From Romanomermis culicivorax (taxonomy: Eukaryota; Nematoda; Enoplea; Mermithida; Mermithidae), in assembly GCA_963922205.1 (NCBI GenBank), contig CAWUHX010000277.1, positions 404,821 through 468,820 of the forward strand: a stretch of DNA of 64,000 nt. The letters run 5' to 3'. The translations under genes and the position numbers were made by a program. Below the pieces are notes generated by a model. The model did no database searches. It saw nothing but the letters and a program-made list of their open reading frames with translations, and was not told the DNA's origin. Below, piece by piece: positions 10,617 to 22,100 of the stretch (its first letter is position 1; each line of letters starts with the position of its first letter).

Positions 10617-10880
10617 TTATATTGTAAAATGTCCATCTATACTGAAGAATGTCCACTTCTGCGGAATGGCCACTTCCACTGTAAAATGTGCAGTTATGTT
10701 CAGTTATACTCTAGAATTTGCAGTTATACTGTTGAACATCCAGTGTACTATATTATGTCCAGTTACCCTGTGCAATGTCGATGTTACACTATCGAATGTT
10801 CAGTAATACTGTGTCCAGTTATACTGTATGATGTGCAGTCATACTGTCGAATGTTCAGTTATGCCGTATAATATAAAGTT
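10617..10880. repeat. Degenerate ~20-bp tandem array, right flank of the retroelement
   Basis: About a dozen imperfect copies of the CAGTTATACTGTAGAATGTC-like unit seen at 1-345, including the longer-period piece TATGTTCAGTTATACTCTAG. Confidence 0.6.
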
Positions 10881-11454
10881 GTGTTGTACCTTGATGAAAT
10901 TTAGATTTCATTCTGTTCAGGCAAAACTCTATTATTCGAAAATGAAGAATAATATTTCTTTTATCAAAACAGGAACTTTTTTCCTCCAACAAAGTGCGAC
11001 TTGAAGAGCAAGTAAATTAGGAATATATAAGACGTAACCCAATCAGATGCGCTGAGGAGGAAAAAATTGGCTCGCTTCACATTCTATAGAAAAATAACTT
11101 TCGAGTTGCAGGTCATCGATTTTCCCCTCATAACAAGTTCGTTTCTCCTTTTTTTAATGTTCCTCATTTATATTTTATATTGCATTCGACTTTTCATTAA
11201 GTTTAAATGCCGCTCCATTCCCTTTTGTACGTTTTCGAGGAATGACTAATGATGATTGCTTCATTAAAAATATATTGAGAGCTAAATGCTGTTGACATTT
11301 AATACTTTTTCTTACTCTTTGACTTTCAGTCATTATCCTAAATTATCCAAGAAGTTCTGGGGATTTTTCGTGCTGTAAAAGTAGGCACTAGCCGATAGAT
11401 CTCGTTAAGGTCTATTCAAAAATGCGACGTAAAAAAATTTTGTATCTCTATTTT
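10881..11454. other. AT-rich spacer, no gene recognised
   Basis: Only short open frames without domains. Nothing identified. Confidence 0.5.
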
Positions 11455-13168
11455 TTACTAAGTGATGGTCGGTTTATGTTTGTTCGAAGTTAATTTTCTT
11501 AAATACGCCATTGTAACATGCTTTACATTACTGTAATGCGGAAACAAAGCTGATTCGATTAACCTGAGTTGAAACTGACATTCTGTAGCCTTTTCTAGTG
11601 TAACATGCTTTACATTACTGTGATTAACAAACAAAGCACTATCAAACTGTGTAAAGTTGATTCGGTTAACCTTAGTTGAAACTGACATTTTGTAGCTTCT
11701 TCCAGTGTACCATACTTTACATTATCAAAAAGCATAGCTTCAGCAAAGAATGCAACGTTGATTCATCTGTAGTGGTAATTTGAACTAGTTTCCTAGAGCT
11801 TTTTCTGTTGTAACATATTATACATTACTTTGATCAGCTAACAATGCTCTATCAAGCAGTGCAAAGTTTATTGAACAAACTTTCCGAAGATTTTTCAACC
11901 GTAGTTAATCAGCAAACAAAAAGCTCTGTCCAACAATGCAAAGTTCTTCGGACTAGTTTGAACTAGTTCCCTGGGACCTTCTCTTTTGTACTGTGTTCTA
12001 TTTTGTATCAAGTTTTAGCTAGCTTACGGAGGCTTTTTCTATTGTAATAAGACTTAAATTTTTGCGATCACTAAAACAAAGCACTGTCAAACAATGTGAA
12101 CTTTATTGGATTAGTTTTAGTTTAAACTAAGCTTTTGGAACCCTTACAATTGTAATATGCGCTACTTTAATGTGATCAGCATACAAAACTGTATCGAGCG
12201 GTGTAATTTTGAATGAGGTGGTCTCAATTTAAACTTGCTTTTTCGAGCTTTTCTACTGTAATAATCTCTATGTCAGTGTAAGGTTGATTGAAGTAGATAT
12301 GCTTTCAACTAAATCCTTGAAGCATTTTTGTTACAGTAATGTGATCAGCATACAAAATTCAGTCACACGAAATTAAATTCTTTGAACTAGTCTCAATTTG
12401 AACAGTTTCCTGCACTGTTTTCTATTATAATAATATGGTTTACATTGTTGAGATCAGCAAAAAATGGAGATGTATCAAAGAATTGGAATGGATTGAACTA
12501 GCTCTGGCATAGACTAGCTTCGTAGAGCTTTTTCTATTGCAATATGTTAATCTAGCTGGCTGTAGTTTAAACTAGCTTTTCAGAGATTTTTCTATTGTAA
12601 TGAGCTTTGTATTACTGTGGTCAACAAAACGGAGATCTATCGAAAAATGTGAAATTGATTGGACTACTGGAGTTTTGAACTTTTTTTATTGGAGCATTTT
12701 ATAGAGGAATATGCTTTACATCAATGCGCAAACCATACAAAATAAGGAAAAATTCTTCCAACAAACCTCAACTCGAACAGCTTCTAGGAGCCTTTTCTAC
12801 TGTGATACCCTTCACATCAATGTGATCAGGATGTAAAGCTCTATCAAAGATTGCAAATACGACTGAGCTTGTATGTAACTTTAATGTAAACTTGCTTTTT
12901 GAAGTTTTTTCTAAATAAGCTTTGCGTTACTGTGATCAGTAAACAAAGCTTTATTAAGTAGTGTAAATTTTATTGAATTAGTCTCATTTAAAACTATATT
13001 CCACGAGCGTTGGATATGGCAAAACGTTTTACATTAATGCCATGATCAGACAAGGCACTACCGAAGGGTGTAAATTTGACTGAGCTTGCTACTATTCGGA
13101 GATTTTTCTATTGTAAAATGCTTTGCATTACTGTGATCAGCATGCTCAATCAAATAGAGTAAAGCTTA
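11455..13168 (+). repeat. Satellite-like array, ~90-110 bp degenerate unit, forward orientation
   Basis: Repeating motif: TTCTATTGTAACATGC, then TTTACATTACTGTGATCAGC, then AACAAAGC, CTATCAAA, GTGTAAAGTTGATTG and a piece rich in AACTAG. Copies begin near 11510, 11600, 11705, 11810, 12045, 12145, 12250, 12430, 12590, 12800, 12910, 13030 and 13110. Divergence is high. The mirror-image array is at 14640-15490. Confidence 0.6.
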
Positions 13169-13170
13169 TA

Positions 13171-13921
13171 CAGGGTGAGCCAAAAAAAGGTGACCGATAC
13201 TGACTTTCATATCTTTCAAATGAGCGAAGCTTTTTTAATTAGATTTACTGCCGTCAATTAATAAAACATCTGGCATGAAAAATGCAAAGATTATTTCAGA
13301 TTGCTCGAATATTGATTGACTAGAATAAAAAATACTAAACGCCAATTTTTTGAAAATATCAAGAAAAACTAAGAAAAATCAACATGTTTTACAAGAGGAA
13401 AAGTAAAATGGGTACAATCATAAAAACCACCTAACAGCTAGTGACTACAAGAGAGCCGTTTTAGAGTGTCCCACTTTCTGTTTCACCAATAATGTTAATC
13501 GTTTTCCGAACTGGTCAATGACAGAATTGATTTTTTTTCCGGTTTCAAAACAAAAGCTACTTGATTTTGGCGAAATTTTGCCCATATTGAAACAAGAAGT
13601 TGATGACTTTAAATTAATTGTAAATTACAAGATTTTTTTAGTATTTTTTAAAATTATTTAAAATATTGTGTGTAAATAGCAGTACAAAACTTTTTTTCAC
13701 GATAGGACAACTTTTACTTTGATTTCACAACTTTTACTTTTGAAAAATGACCACTTTTACTAAATTTTTGTTTATACAAAAACTATAAGTGCTAGGAATA
13801 TAAAATTTGGTTTTTGTTTCAAAGACAAACGGGGGATTCTAATGCAGCAAACCGCATTAAGGAAGCTTGATTCATTCGAAAGTTATGAAAGTCAGCACCG
13901 GTCTTTTTTTTGCTCACCCTG
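13171..13921. mobile_element. Non-autonomous mariner-like element (TA target, CAGGGTGAGC ends)
   Basis: 751 bp bounded by CAGGGTGAGC and GCTCACCCTG and flanked on both sides by TA. Imperfect terminal inverted repeats reach about 60 bp inwards; both include a TGACTTTCAT-like block and an AAGCTT. There is no transposase frame. TA target and CAGGGTG ends are typical of Tc1/mariner-class DNA transposons. Confidence 0.8.
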
Positions 13922-13923
13922 TA

Positions 13924-14639
13924 CAATTAGCTTTATTTTAAAGAATTTTCCTTGATCTGTTTGGTATTGCAGCACCCTTCAATCAGATAATGCACTTTCA
14001 AATAGTATAAAGTTGACTGGCTTCGTCTATTCTAACTTACATTTTATTTGACAAACTTATTTTCGTCTATCAAAAGAAGTATGTCATTGAGGGACCACCC
14101 ATGTTGTTTGCAGTGTCTAATTGTTGATACAAGCTTAGCATCCTCTTTATTGGCCAGCACTTTTTCATTCTAATCATATGAAATACAACCTCAATTTTAA
14201 TCTCATTTCGTACTGGCTGAAAACGGAATTACTTTTTTCAAGTGATAACGTGTAGATAGCATAACTAAGTTAGAGTTTTTCTCTAAATTCAATTTTAGAA
14301 CCGGAAGAACCGAGGAGTAGGCTTGTTTATAATCTTCCATATCTTGAAGTTCTCGCGTAATTGGTCTCACGCACTACGTCAAAAAATGAAAATTTCCAAA
14401 ACCCCTGTCATTTTGCGGGTATTAATTGGAGAGTCACGGAGTTTGCTCATTTCGGCGCGGAAATTAGTAAATTACTGTGGCTCAATTTCATCAACGTTTT
14501 GTCGATCGTTGTTTTCTTTGAAAATACAATCCTTGTCTAAGTCGATGAGATTTTTTTATTTTTAGTTTTTTTGTATAATATTTTTTATTTTTATTTTTTA
14601 CCAAAAGAGGAGAAAAAGTGTGTTTTTCGCCCCGGTTGA
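13924..14639. other. Spacer between the two mirror-image arrays
   Basis: AT-rich with T-runs near 14550-14600. No coding exon recognised. Confidence 0.4.
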
Positions 14640-15490
14640 AATAACTTCATCAGCTTTTTGAAAAATAAGCTTTTGAGCAAAGACTAGTTCAATCAACTTC
14701 ACACTCTTCAATAAATCTTTGTTTCCTGATGGTCACAGAAATGTAAAGCATGTTAACGCTGAAAAAATCGATTTAAAGTAAGACTCTTTTAATCAACTTT
14801 AAACTATTTGATAGAGATTTCTGTTTGATCACGGTAATGTAAAGCATATTGCAATAGATTAGGCTCGAGGAAGCTTGTCTAAACTCTGGCCATTTCAATC
14901 AACTTCACACTGCTTGATAAAGCTTTGTTTTCTCAGGACGGTAATGTGATGAAAAATCGATCCACGAAGCCCAGTTTAAAATAAGTTTTGTTTAATCAAT
15001 TTTACACTAATAGAGCTGTGTTTGCTGATCACAGTAGTATAAAGCATATTACAGTATTTCGGCACCAAAAAGCTAATTTAAAATAAATCTGGTTCATTCA
15101 ACTTTACACCGTCTGATTAAGTGCTTTTTGTTGATCACCAGTCACGCAATGCACCTTACAATAAAATAGGCCCACTAAGCTAGTTTAAAATAAGTCCTGT
15201 TTAATCAACTTTACACCGACAGATAGACCTTTGTCTGCTGACCATAGTAAAGTAAAGTATAGTACAATAGAATAGGCTCCAAAGAGCTAGCTTAAATTCT
15301 GGTTAGCTCAATCGACATGGCATTATTTGATATAGCTTCGTTCGCATGTTACAACAGAAAAGGCTTTAAAAATGCGCTGATTTAAACTAGTGTTACATTC
15401 ATCGACGTTACACTTTTTGATTGAGCTTCAATCGCTGAACAAAGTAATGCAAAGCATTTTACAATGTGGAAGAAATCTCGAAAAAGCTAG
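14640..15490 (-). repeat. Satellite-like array, same ~95-bp unit as 11455-13168 but inverted
   Basis: Reverse-complement copies of the unit, for example TTTGATCACGGTAATGTAAA near 14822, with others near 14735, 15013, 15130, 15235 and 15425. Together with the forward array it forms a large imperfect palindrome centred near 14 kb. Confidence 0.6.
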
Positions 15491-16409
15491 TTTAAACTTA
15501 ATTTCCTCCTCAATTAATCATTATTTTGCAGATTTTAGAAAAGAATCCCTATTTTTAAATATTTAGAATTCATAAAAATGGTGATCGAATGCTACGACGT
15601 TGTGCATCGGAGGTTAAAATTATTCATATCACTCATTCTAAAAAGCATAGTTTGACTTGTAACGGTAATTTGACGCAAGTGGCTTGGACAGCATAAACCA
15701 ACGTTGGAGGTCAGAGGGTTTGACGTAATTCGGCATAGCTGTATGACCCTAACGAAAGGCTAACAGAAAGTTTTCTCTCTGAAAATGTCACAAATTGGGT
15801 ATCAGTCAATAGACGTGTTTAGGATAAATCAAAAAATCCAATTTAAAATGATGTATCACGATTTTTGGTGGAGTTATAGTTATGACTAAAGTTTTGTCAC
15901 AATAATAATGAACTCGATTCTCTTTTTCCCTTGTACGTACATATAACAACTTTTTGAAGAAAAATCTTTTGCTTCATGAGCTATGACATTAATTAATAAA
16001 TAAGAAGACTCTTTGGTCGTTCCATTCTTGAAACCATGTGCATTTTCCATCTCGCAATTTATGTACAACACGTATAAAGCTATCTCACAGTGAAATGAGT
16101 TTTTTTCTAAGGATTCTTCCTCCTTGGAGTTCCATCCATTTTCGTGTGCCGTGCTGCTTCAAAAATGATTGAACTTGGTAGGCTTTGGAGATTCTCATCA
16201 TTTTAGGTTGTGTGCACAATAACTTGTTTTATATATAGCCTGCGAGATTCTGAATGATAATAAGCAAGTGCTATTTCATATTTTTGCGATTTTTCGTCAT
16301 TCTGCACAAATTTTTGGAATTTTTGTGTCAAGTTTGACTTTGCCTACGATAAGTTAAAAATTAATTTGACTTTAGAATCAGTATACGGAATACGGCAAGA
16401 GTCACATGA
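15491..16409. other. No gene recognised
   Basis: Unique-looking AT-rich DNA with only short, domain-free open frames. Confidence 0.4.
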
Positions 16410-17080
16410 AAAGGTCGTTACCACTTGAAAACATTTGTTACCATCCAGAAAAAATCGTTACCTTTGAACATGATGTACAACATTTTTTCAAGATGCATCG
16501 CAAAAAAATCAAGATGTAACTGTTTTTTGAACTCTGATATTCCTTCCAATTGCATCGCATTTTTTTCAAGACAATCATGAAAAAAAATCAAGATGGGCAG
16601 CACATCAGAGGATGATAATTTTTAAAACTACCCAATCAAGAGTGTTGCTCCGCCTCCTATGGCGGTCCTCAAAATTGATTTATGAGGTCAGGAGCGGAGG
16701 GCGCCCTTGGTTTTCACGCGGGCTTGCCAAGGAAAAGAAGTCCTTTTGGACGGGGAATCCGGTGGACATAATGGTTTGTTTAGTTTTGAGGATTTTACAG
16801 AAAAACGACAAAAATTTTTTTTCATCCAAAATGTAGTAACTTCGCAAAAAAATCAAAATTTTTGTTTTTTGTTGGGTGCCCGATCAGTTCAAAAATGACA
16901 ATAGAAAAAGCCGACGAACTAGAAAAAAATCCAAAAATTAACTTGAAAAGAAGGTCAAACATTGAAAAATTCTTACATTTAGATATTTCTGTGATGCATC
17001 TTGAAATTTTTGCGATGCATGACAAAAAGTTAACGAATTTTGTTTCAAGCGGCCCTCCTCGCTCACCGTCTCAGTAGTTT
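16410..17080. mobile_element. Fold-back element built from CAAGATG subrepeats (copy 1)
   Basis: The left part carries repeated AATCAAGATG blocks, then GGGCAGCACATCAGA and CCAATCAAGAGTGTTGCTCC. These correspond block by block to the copy at 26190-26915. The right end has inverted GATGCATCTTG blocks. No transposase is present. Confidence 0.55.
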
Positions 17081-17164
17081 TGTAGGACTGAAAAAATCAA
17101 TTTATCCTACAAAAACCCTGCGCAATTTTTGCACTGCATGACTCTGCGAGCTTAAAATAAATAA

Positions 17165-19060
17165 TAAGTATATACAGTTTCAAGCGAGTATGGATTAAAA
17201 AGTACGATGGTTTCACACCATTCTGTAGAATTCAAGATGCTTATTTAAAAAAAATATTCAGTTTTTTAAACTGGTCGACTTAGTTCCTGGGTTATGATCT
17301 CCTGCATAGAAGATATATCGATACACTTGGAATGAGTATAACTCACGGTATACTTTCAATATGTATATGAAATGTTACTGTCATGAAGTACAGTTCTGAC
17401 GAACAAAACCCAAACATTAGCTCGATTGTTCGAGGCACCAGACGCCTTAATGGCTTGCCATTTTTCCCATCTCGAAGTTATGCTCTTTTTTCATGCTCTT
17501 TAGTCTTCTTATCGCAGAATTGAAAATGTTCCTAGGTCATGACCTCGCGAAACATAGGAGTTTTGGCACGATACAAATGAGTGTAGCTCACAGTATACTG
17601 TAGGTACAGATATGAAGATGTAAGGCGATAAAGTATTGTAGAAAGGTCATCTGAACAACAAAACCCGAACACGTCAGCTGGACTAGCTGGAAGCTTTACA
17701 AGCCTTATAGGCAGGCATGTTGCTCTTTGGGCTTTACAGAATCAAATACATCCCAAAGTCATGACATCGTGCATCGAGGAAAATGCATGATATCTTAGTA
17801 TGATAAATTACAACAAAAAGGCTGCCTGTTGAACGAAACTCCAGTACTCTAGATGGACTAGCTTAATCACTGCATGCTGTTTATAGGGAAGGACTTAAAA
17901 TTCCACTTTCTGCTTATTTTCGACTCTTTTTTGCCGCAGGATCAAATGTGTGCACGGGTCATGACCCCAGGCATGGCAGAAATGAATATAGTTCGTGGTA
18001 TACTGTAGATGAGCATAAAATTTTAATTTGATCAAATAAAGTGGAAAGCTTACCCGATGAACAAAGCCTGGCTCGACTAGCTGAGATCCTAATGGCTCCT
18101 TTTAGGCTCTACGTGTTTTGGAGAATCAAATCTAGGTTTCGAGGTTCTTCCTAGCAAAATCAAATATGATCTCGTAAATCGTGAATGGTAAATCGTAAAT
18201 CGTAATAACAAACATTAGTATAGCTTACGGTATACTTTAGATGAAACTTTGATTCGATAAATTACATTATGGAGTCTAACAGGCATTGTACGGATTTTTT
18301 GAGGAATCAAATCTCGAAATTGTGTTTTCGTATGCTTTGAGATTTTTTTTGGAATCATATTCATGCACCTTGAAGTATTAACATATTTAAAATGAATATA
18401 GTTCACGGTATACCGTAGGCATAGCAATGAAAGAACGATTAAGTACAGTAGAAAGGCTATCTGTTGAAAAAACAGGCGCTAAATAGCATATAAGCATGTT
18501 GTACTTGGAGGAATCAAGGTTCAAAATTCTGCAATTGGCGTGCTTCTAAACTTTTTTCGCGGGAAAAAATACATCGTCGTGCCATGACCTCGCTCATCGC
18601 AGTCATATGGACATGATAGAAATGAGTATTGCTCATGGTGTAATGTAGATATACATGCAAAATTTTGATATCTATCTGATGAACAACCAGAACACTCTGG
18701 CTCGACTAGCGTGCCCTCAAGTCATGACTCCATGCATTATAGAAGCTTCGAGCACTTTGAAATAGCTATAATTCGAGGTATACTGTACGTATAAGCATGA
18801 CATTTTAACGCGATAAAGTACAGCAGAGATCTATCTAACCAACATAACCTGAACACCCTATCTCGGCTAGCTAAGGCACTGAACAGCTTTAAGACACATC
18901 GTTTTTCGGGGAGCCATATCCATAGGTCGTGACCTCGTGCATCGAAAGAAATTGGTATTGCTGGTGGTATATTGTAGATGAAATTTTAAAGTAATAAGGT
19001 ATAGCAGACAGTTTATCTGATGAACAAAACCTGAACACTCTATCTAGGTCGAATAGTCCA
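17165..19060. repeat. Degenerate satellite upstream of the receptor gene
   Basis: A motif close to GAGTATAGCTCACGGTATAC, followed by TGTAGAT and then GATAAAGTACAGTAGAAAGG, recurs near 17336, 17580, 17987, 18217, 18395, 18627, 18765 and 18951. Blocks like GAACAAAACCCGAACAC, CTCGACTAGCTG and CATGACCTCGTGCAT lie between. Spacing varies from 140 to 400 bp. The array runs to within 80 bp of the receptor start codon. Confidence 0.6.
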
Positions 19061-19134
19061 CGCGCTACACGCATGCTTTCCATTTTTTGGGGAATCACAT
19101 GCATTTTCATGCTTTTTTTACGCAGAATCGAAAT

Positions 19135-22100
19135 ATGTCCGACCAAAACGAAACGCTTTGCCAGTACGACCCGGGCGATCATTTATTGGAAAGATTTATT
19201 TTGATAGCCGTTTTTGGAGCATTTTGTTCATTGTGCGGCGTATGGACCAATTGTTTTTTGGTCTACATTTTCGCCTTTAGATTGAATTTTAAAGATTATA
19301 TTTTTTCGGCCTGGTTAGTCGGTTCAGATTGCGTCATTTGTTTCTCATACCTACTTTTATTTCCCGTACAAATTTATTCGGATTTATTTCGATCTTATTC
19401 CTCGTATAAAGCTTGGATGACTTATTTGAGACCCGTATTCGCCATTAGTCACATTTCAATCTCCACTTCGTGTTTCATGATTGTCGCAATTTCATTGGAT
19501 AAATACTGGCTGGAAGTGAAGAGGCGTCGACGAAGGTCGACTAGAAGGCTGTCGGGCTTCAGAGCAGTTGGTATAGGCTTTAGAAACCATGTGTTCGAGT
19601 TGATTTTTCTGAGCTAAGGAATTTTTTTCTTCCAAAAACGCAATGAATTGCATACCAATCGATAGACCTCGTCGAAATCTATCCAAAAACCTGTTTTTAA
19701 AATAGTGTATCTTTATTTTCGACCAAGTTATCGGCGATTTAGTTTGGGAAAAATCTTGACTTGCAATAATGTTCCAAAAAATTCATTGCTGAGAAAAACT
19801 AGTCACCAATGTACCTGTGCATATCCAGGAAATTCACAAGCAACCACTTTTCAGACAAGTTGTCTAGTTCTCATGAAATTTTTCAAAAAAAGCAAGTTGA
19901 GAGATCAATGTGGATGGCGGTACTCGTCCAGAACCACAGAACACACCTATATTGAACTTTCAAACGTTGATGACAGATGGTATCAGAACCACTGCTTATA
20001 AAACTGGATCATTCACGAACTTTCGCAGTCACAAGTTCAGGTATTTTCATCATGGGAACAGGTGCCATGTCCCAATGCATTTATATCATGAATTACAAAA
20101 ATCAACAACTTTATGGCTTGGCAGCACTTTTCATCAGAACCACAGCTGAAACACCAGTGAAGATTATTCCGCTTTACTTCTGAATTCACAAAAATTTCCA
20201 TTTTCATGGCTCAGAACTATTGCTGAGACGAGTATGATCACTAATCCCAGTTGACTCATGAACTTCCACAAAAATGAACAAGTAGATATATTAGTACTTG
20301 TCATCAGTAAGAGTGCAAAGTTAACTGTGAAAACTATTTCACCAAGCTTCAGAATTGACAAAAATCCACAGGATCATAGCAGGAGCCATCAGAATCACTG
20401 CTCAGACAAGTATAAATTCCAGGAGCAGACCAGTTGACTGCACAATTTTATTTCTGGATTCATTAAAATTTATGTGCCCTTAGAACCGCTGCTTATAGTG
20501 TTTTTTTTAATAAAATGCCTCCAAATAGAAAGAGGTGACACAAATCAGAACTGTCGTCAAAATCATTCACGTAGGGTTGCTATTGTAAAATTTTTTACTC
20601 GAAAAATTGTTGAAGGTTAGGTCAATACACTCACAAATTTTCAGTCCTATACAATTTCATCGGAAAATCGTAAAAATCTGAAATACTACTTGCTTTCCAC
20701 TTTCATTACTTAGAAGCATTTCAAGATAAACAAGCTATAGATGAGTATGAATTCCAGTGAAAATTGATTCATGAACTTTAACAAAAAGAAACAAGTTTCT
20801 ATATCAGTTTTAGAACCACTGCAAACACAACTATGAAAACTACTCCGTTTGATTCCTGAATTCAGAAGCACCAGTGACAAAGTGGTTGTTGACTTATGAA
20901 ATTCATAAAAATCAATACAAGTTCAAATTTCAGTTAGAATGGCACGTGTCATGAGAATCACCGGGAAGACTGCTCCACTTTACTTCTAAATTTACAAAAA
21001 CTCACGGGTTTATGGCAGAGTGCTTCAAACCTACCCGTGAGACAAGTACAAATACCAATGCTCCTTCAGTTGACTAATGAACTTTCACAAAGATCAACAA
21101 GTTCAGGTTTCAGTCAGAATGATGGCGCTTGCCATAAGAATCACTGCGATGACTACTTCACTTGACTTCTGTGTTCACGTAAGTTCACATTTTTATGGCA
21201 CATGCCTTCAAAACCATCATCGAGAAAAATATGCATACCTACTACCTGGACCTTTTCTAAAATTTCAGCACCACGACAATGTGTTAATTTTCCATTATTG
21301 GCATTGAGTTTAAGCCTGAGTCTAAGCGAACTAAACCTGTGCCAACGCCTAAGCCTAAGACACGATTGATATGTACATTAGATTTTTCACAAATGTCGTG
21401 GTGGTGAAATTGTAAAAAATATCCTACCTACCAACTCCAGTTGACACGAACTTTCAAAAAAATCTACAGTGAGAATGGCAGCACTGGTCATTAGAAGCAT
21501 TCTGAAGACTGCTCCACTTGACTTTCAGATTGACAAGAATTCACAGGTCCATGGCAGATGTTTTTAGAATCATCACTAAGACGAGCATGAATACCAGTGC
21601 CAATCGATTCATGAACTTTCACAAAAATAAACAAGTTTGTATATCAGTTTTGGCAGTACTTGTCACCAGAACCGCTGCATAGACAACAGCAAAGACTGCT
21701 TCACCTGATTTTTGAAGTCAGAGGCACTGTCGAAAAAGCGCCCAGACCAGTTGACTCGTAAAATTTTATAACAAGTTCAAATTTCATTTATGATGGAAAC
21801 AATTGTCATAATATCTCTGCATAGACAATTGTGAATTCCACCTGAGTCCTGAATACACAGAAATTCAAAGATGCTGTGAATCCAGTTTAGTTAGTCATGA
21901 ACTTGCACAAAAATCGAGAAATTCGAATTATAGTTGGGATGGCAGTACCTCCCTTAAGAGCACTTCTGAATTCTCGAAAATCCACAGATGTTTCCACAGC
22001 CATGGCTGAGACGAGTAGTCAAGTGGGGCTACTTAGGGACAATTTTCAACTTTCGACAACGGTAACTTTTTACTGGACTTCGCCAGAAACTAAATTTTTT

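Noticed and set aside
10617..10880. Regularly spaced short repeats that might suggest a CRISPR array
   Set aside because: Units are degenerate and directly tandem without unique spacers, and the genome is eukaryotic.
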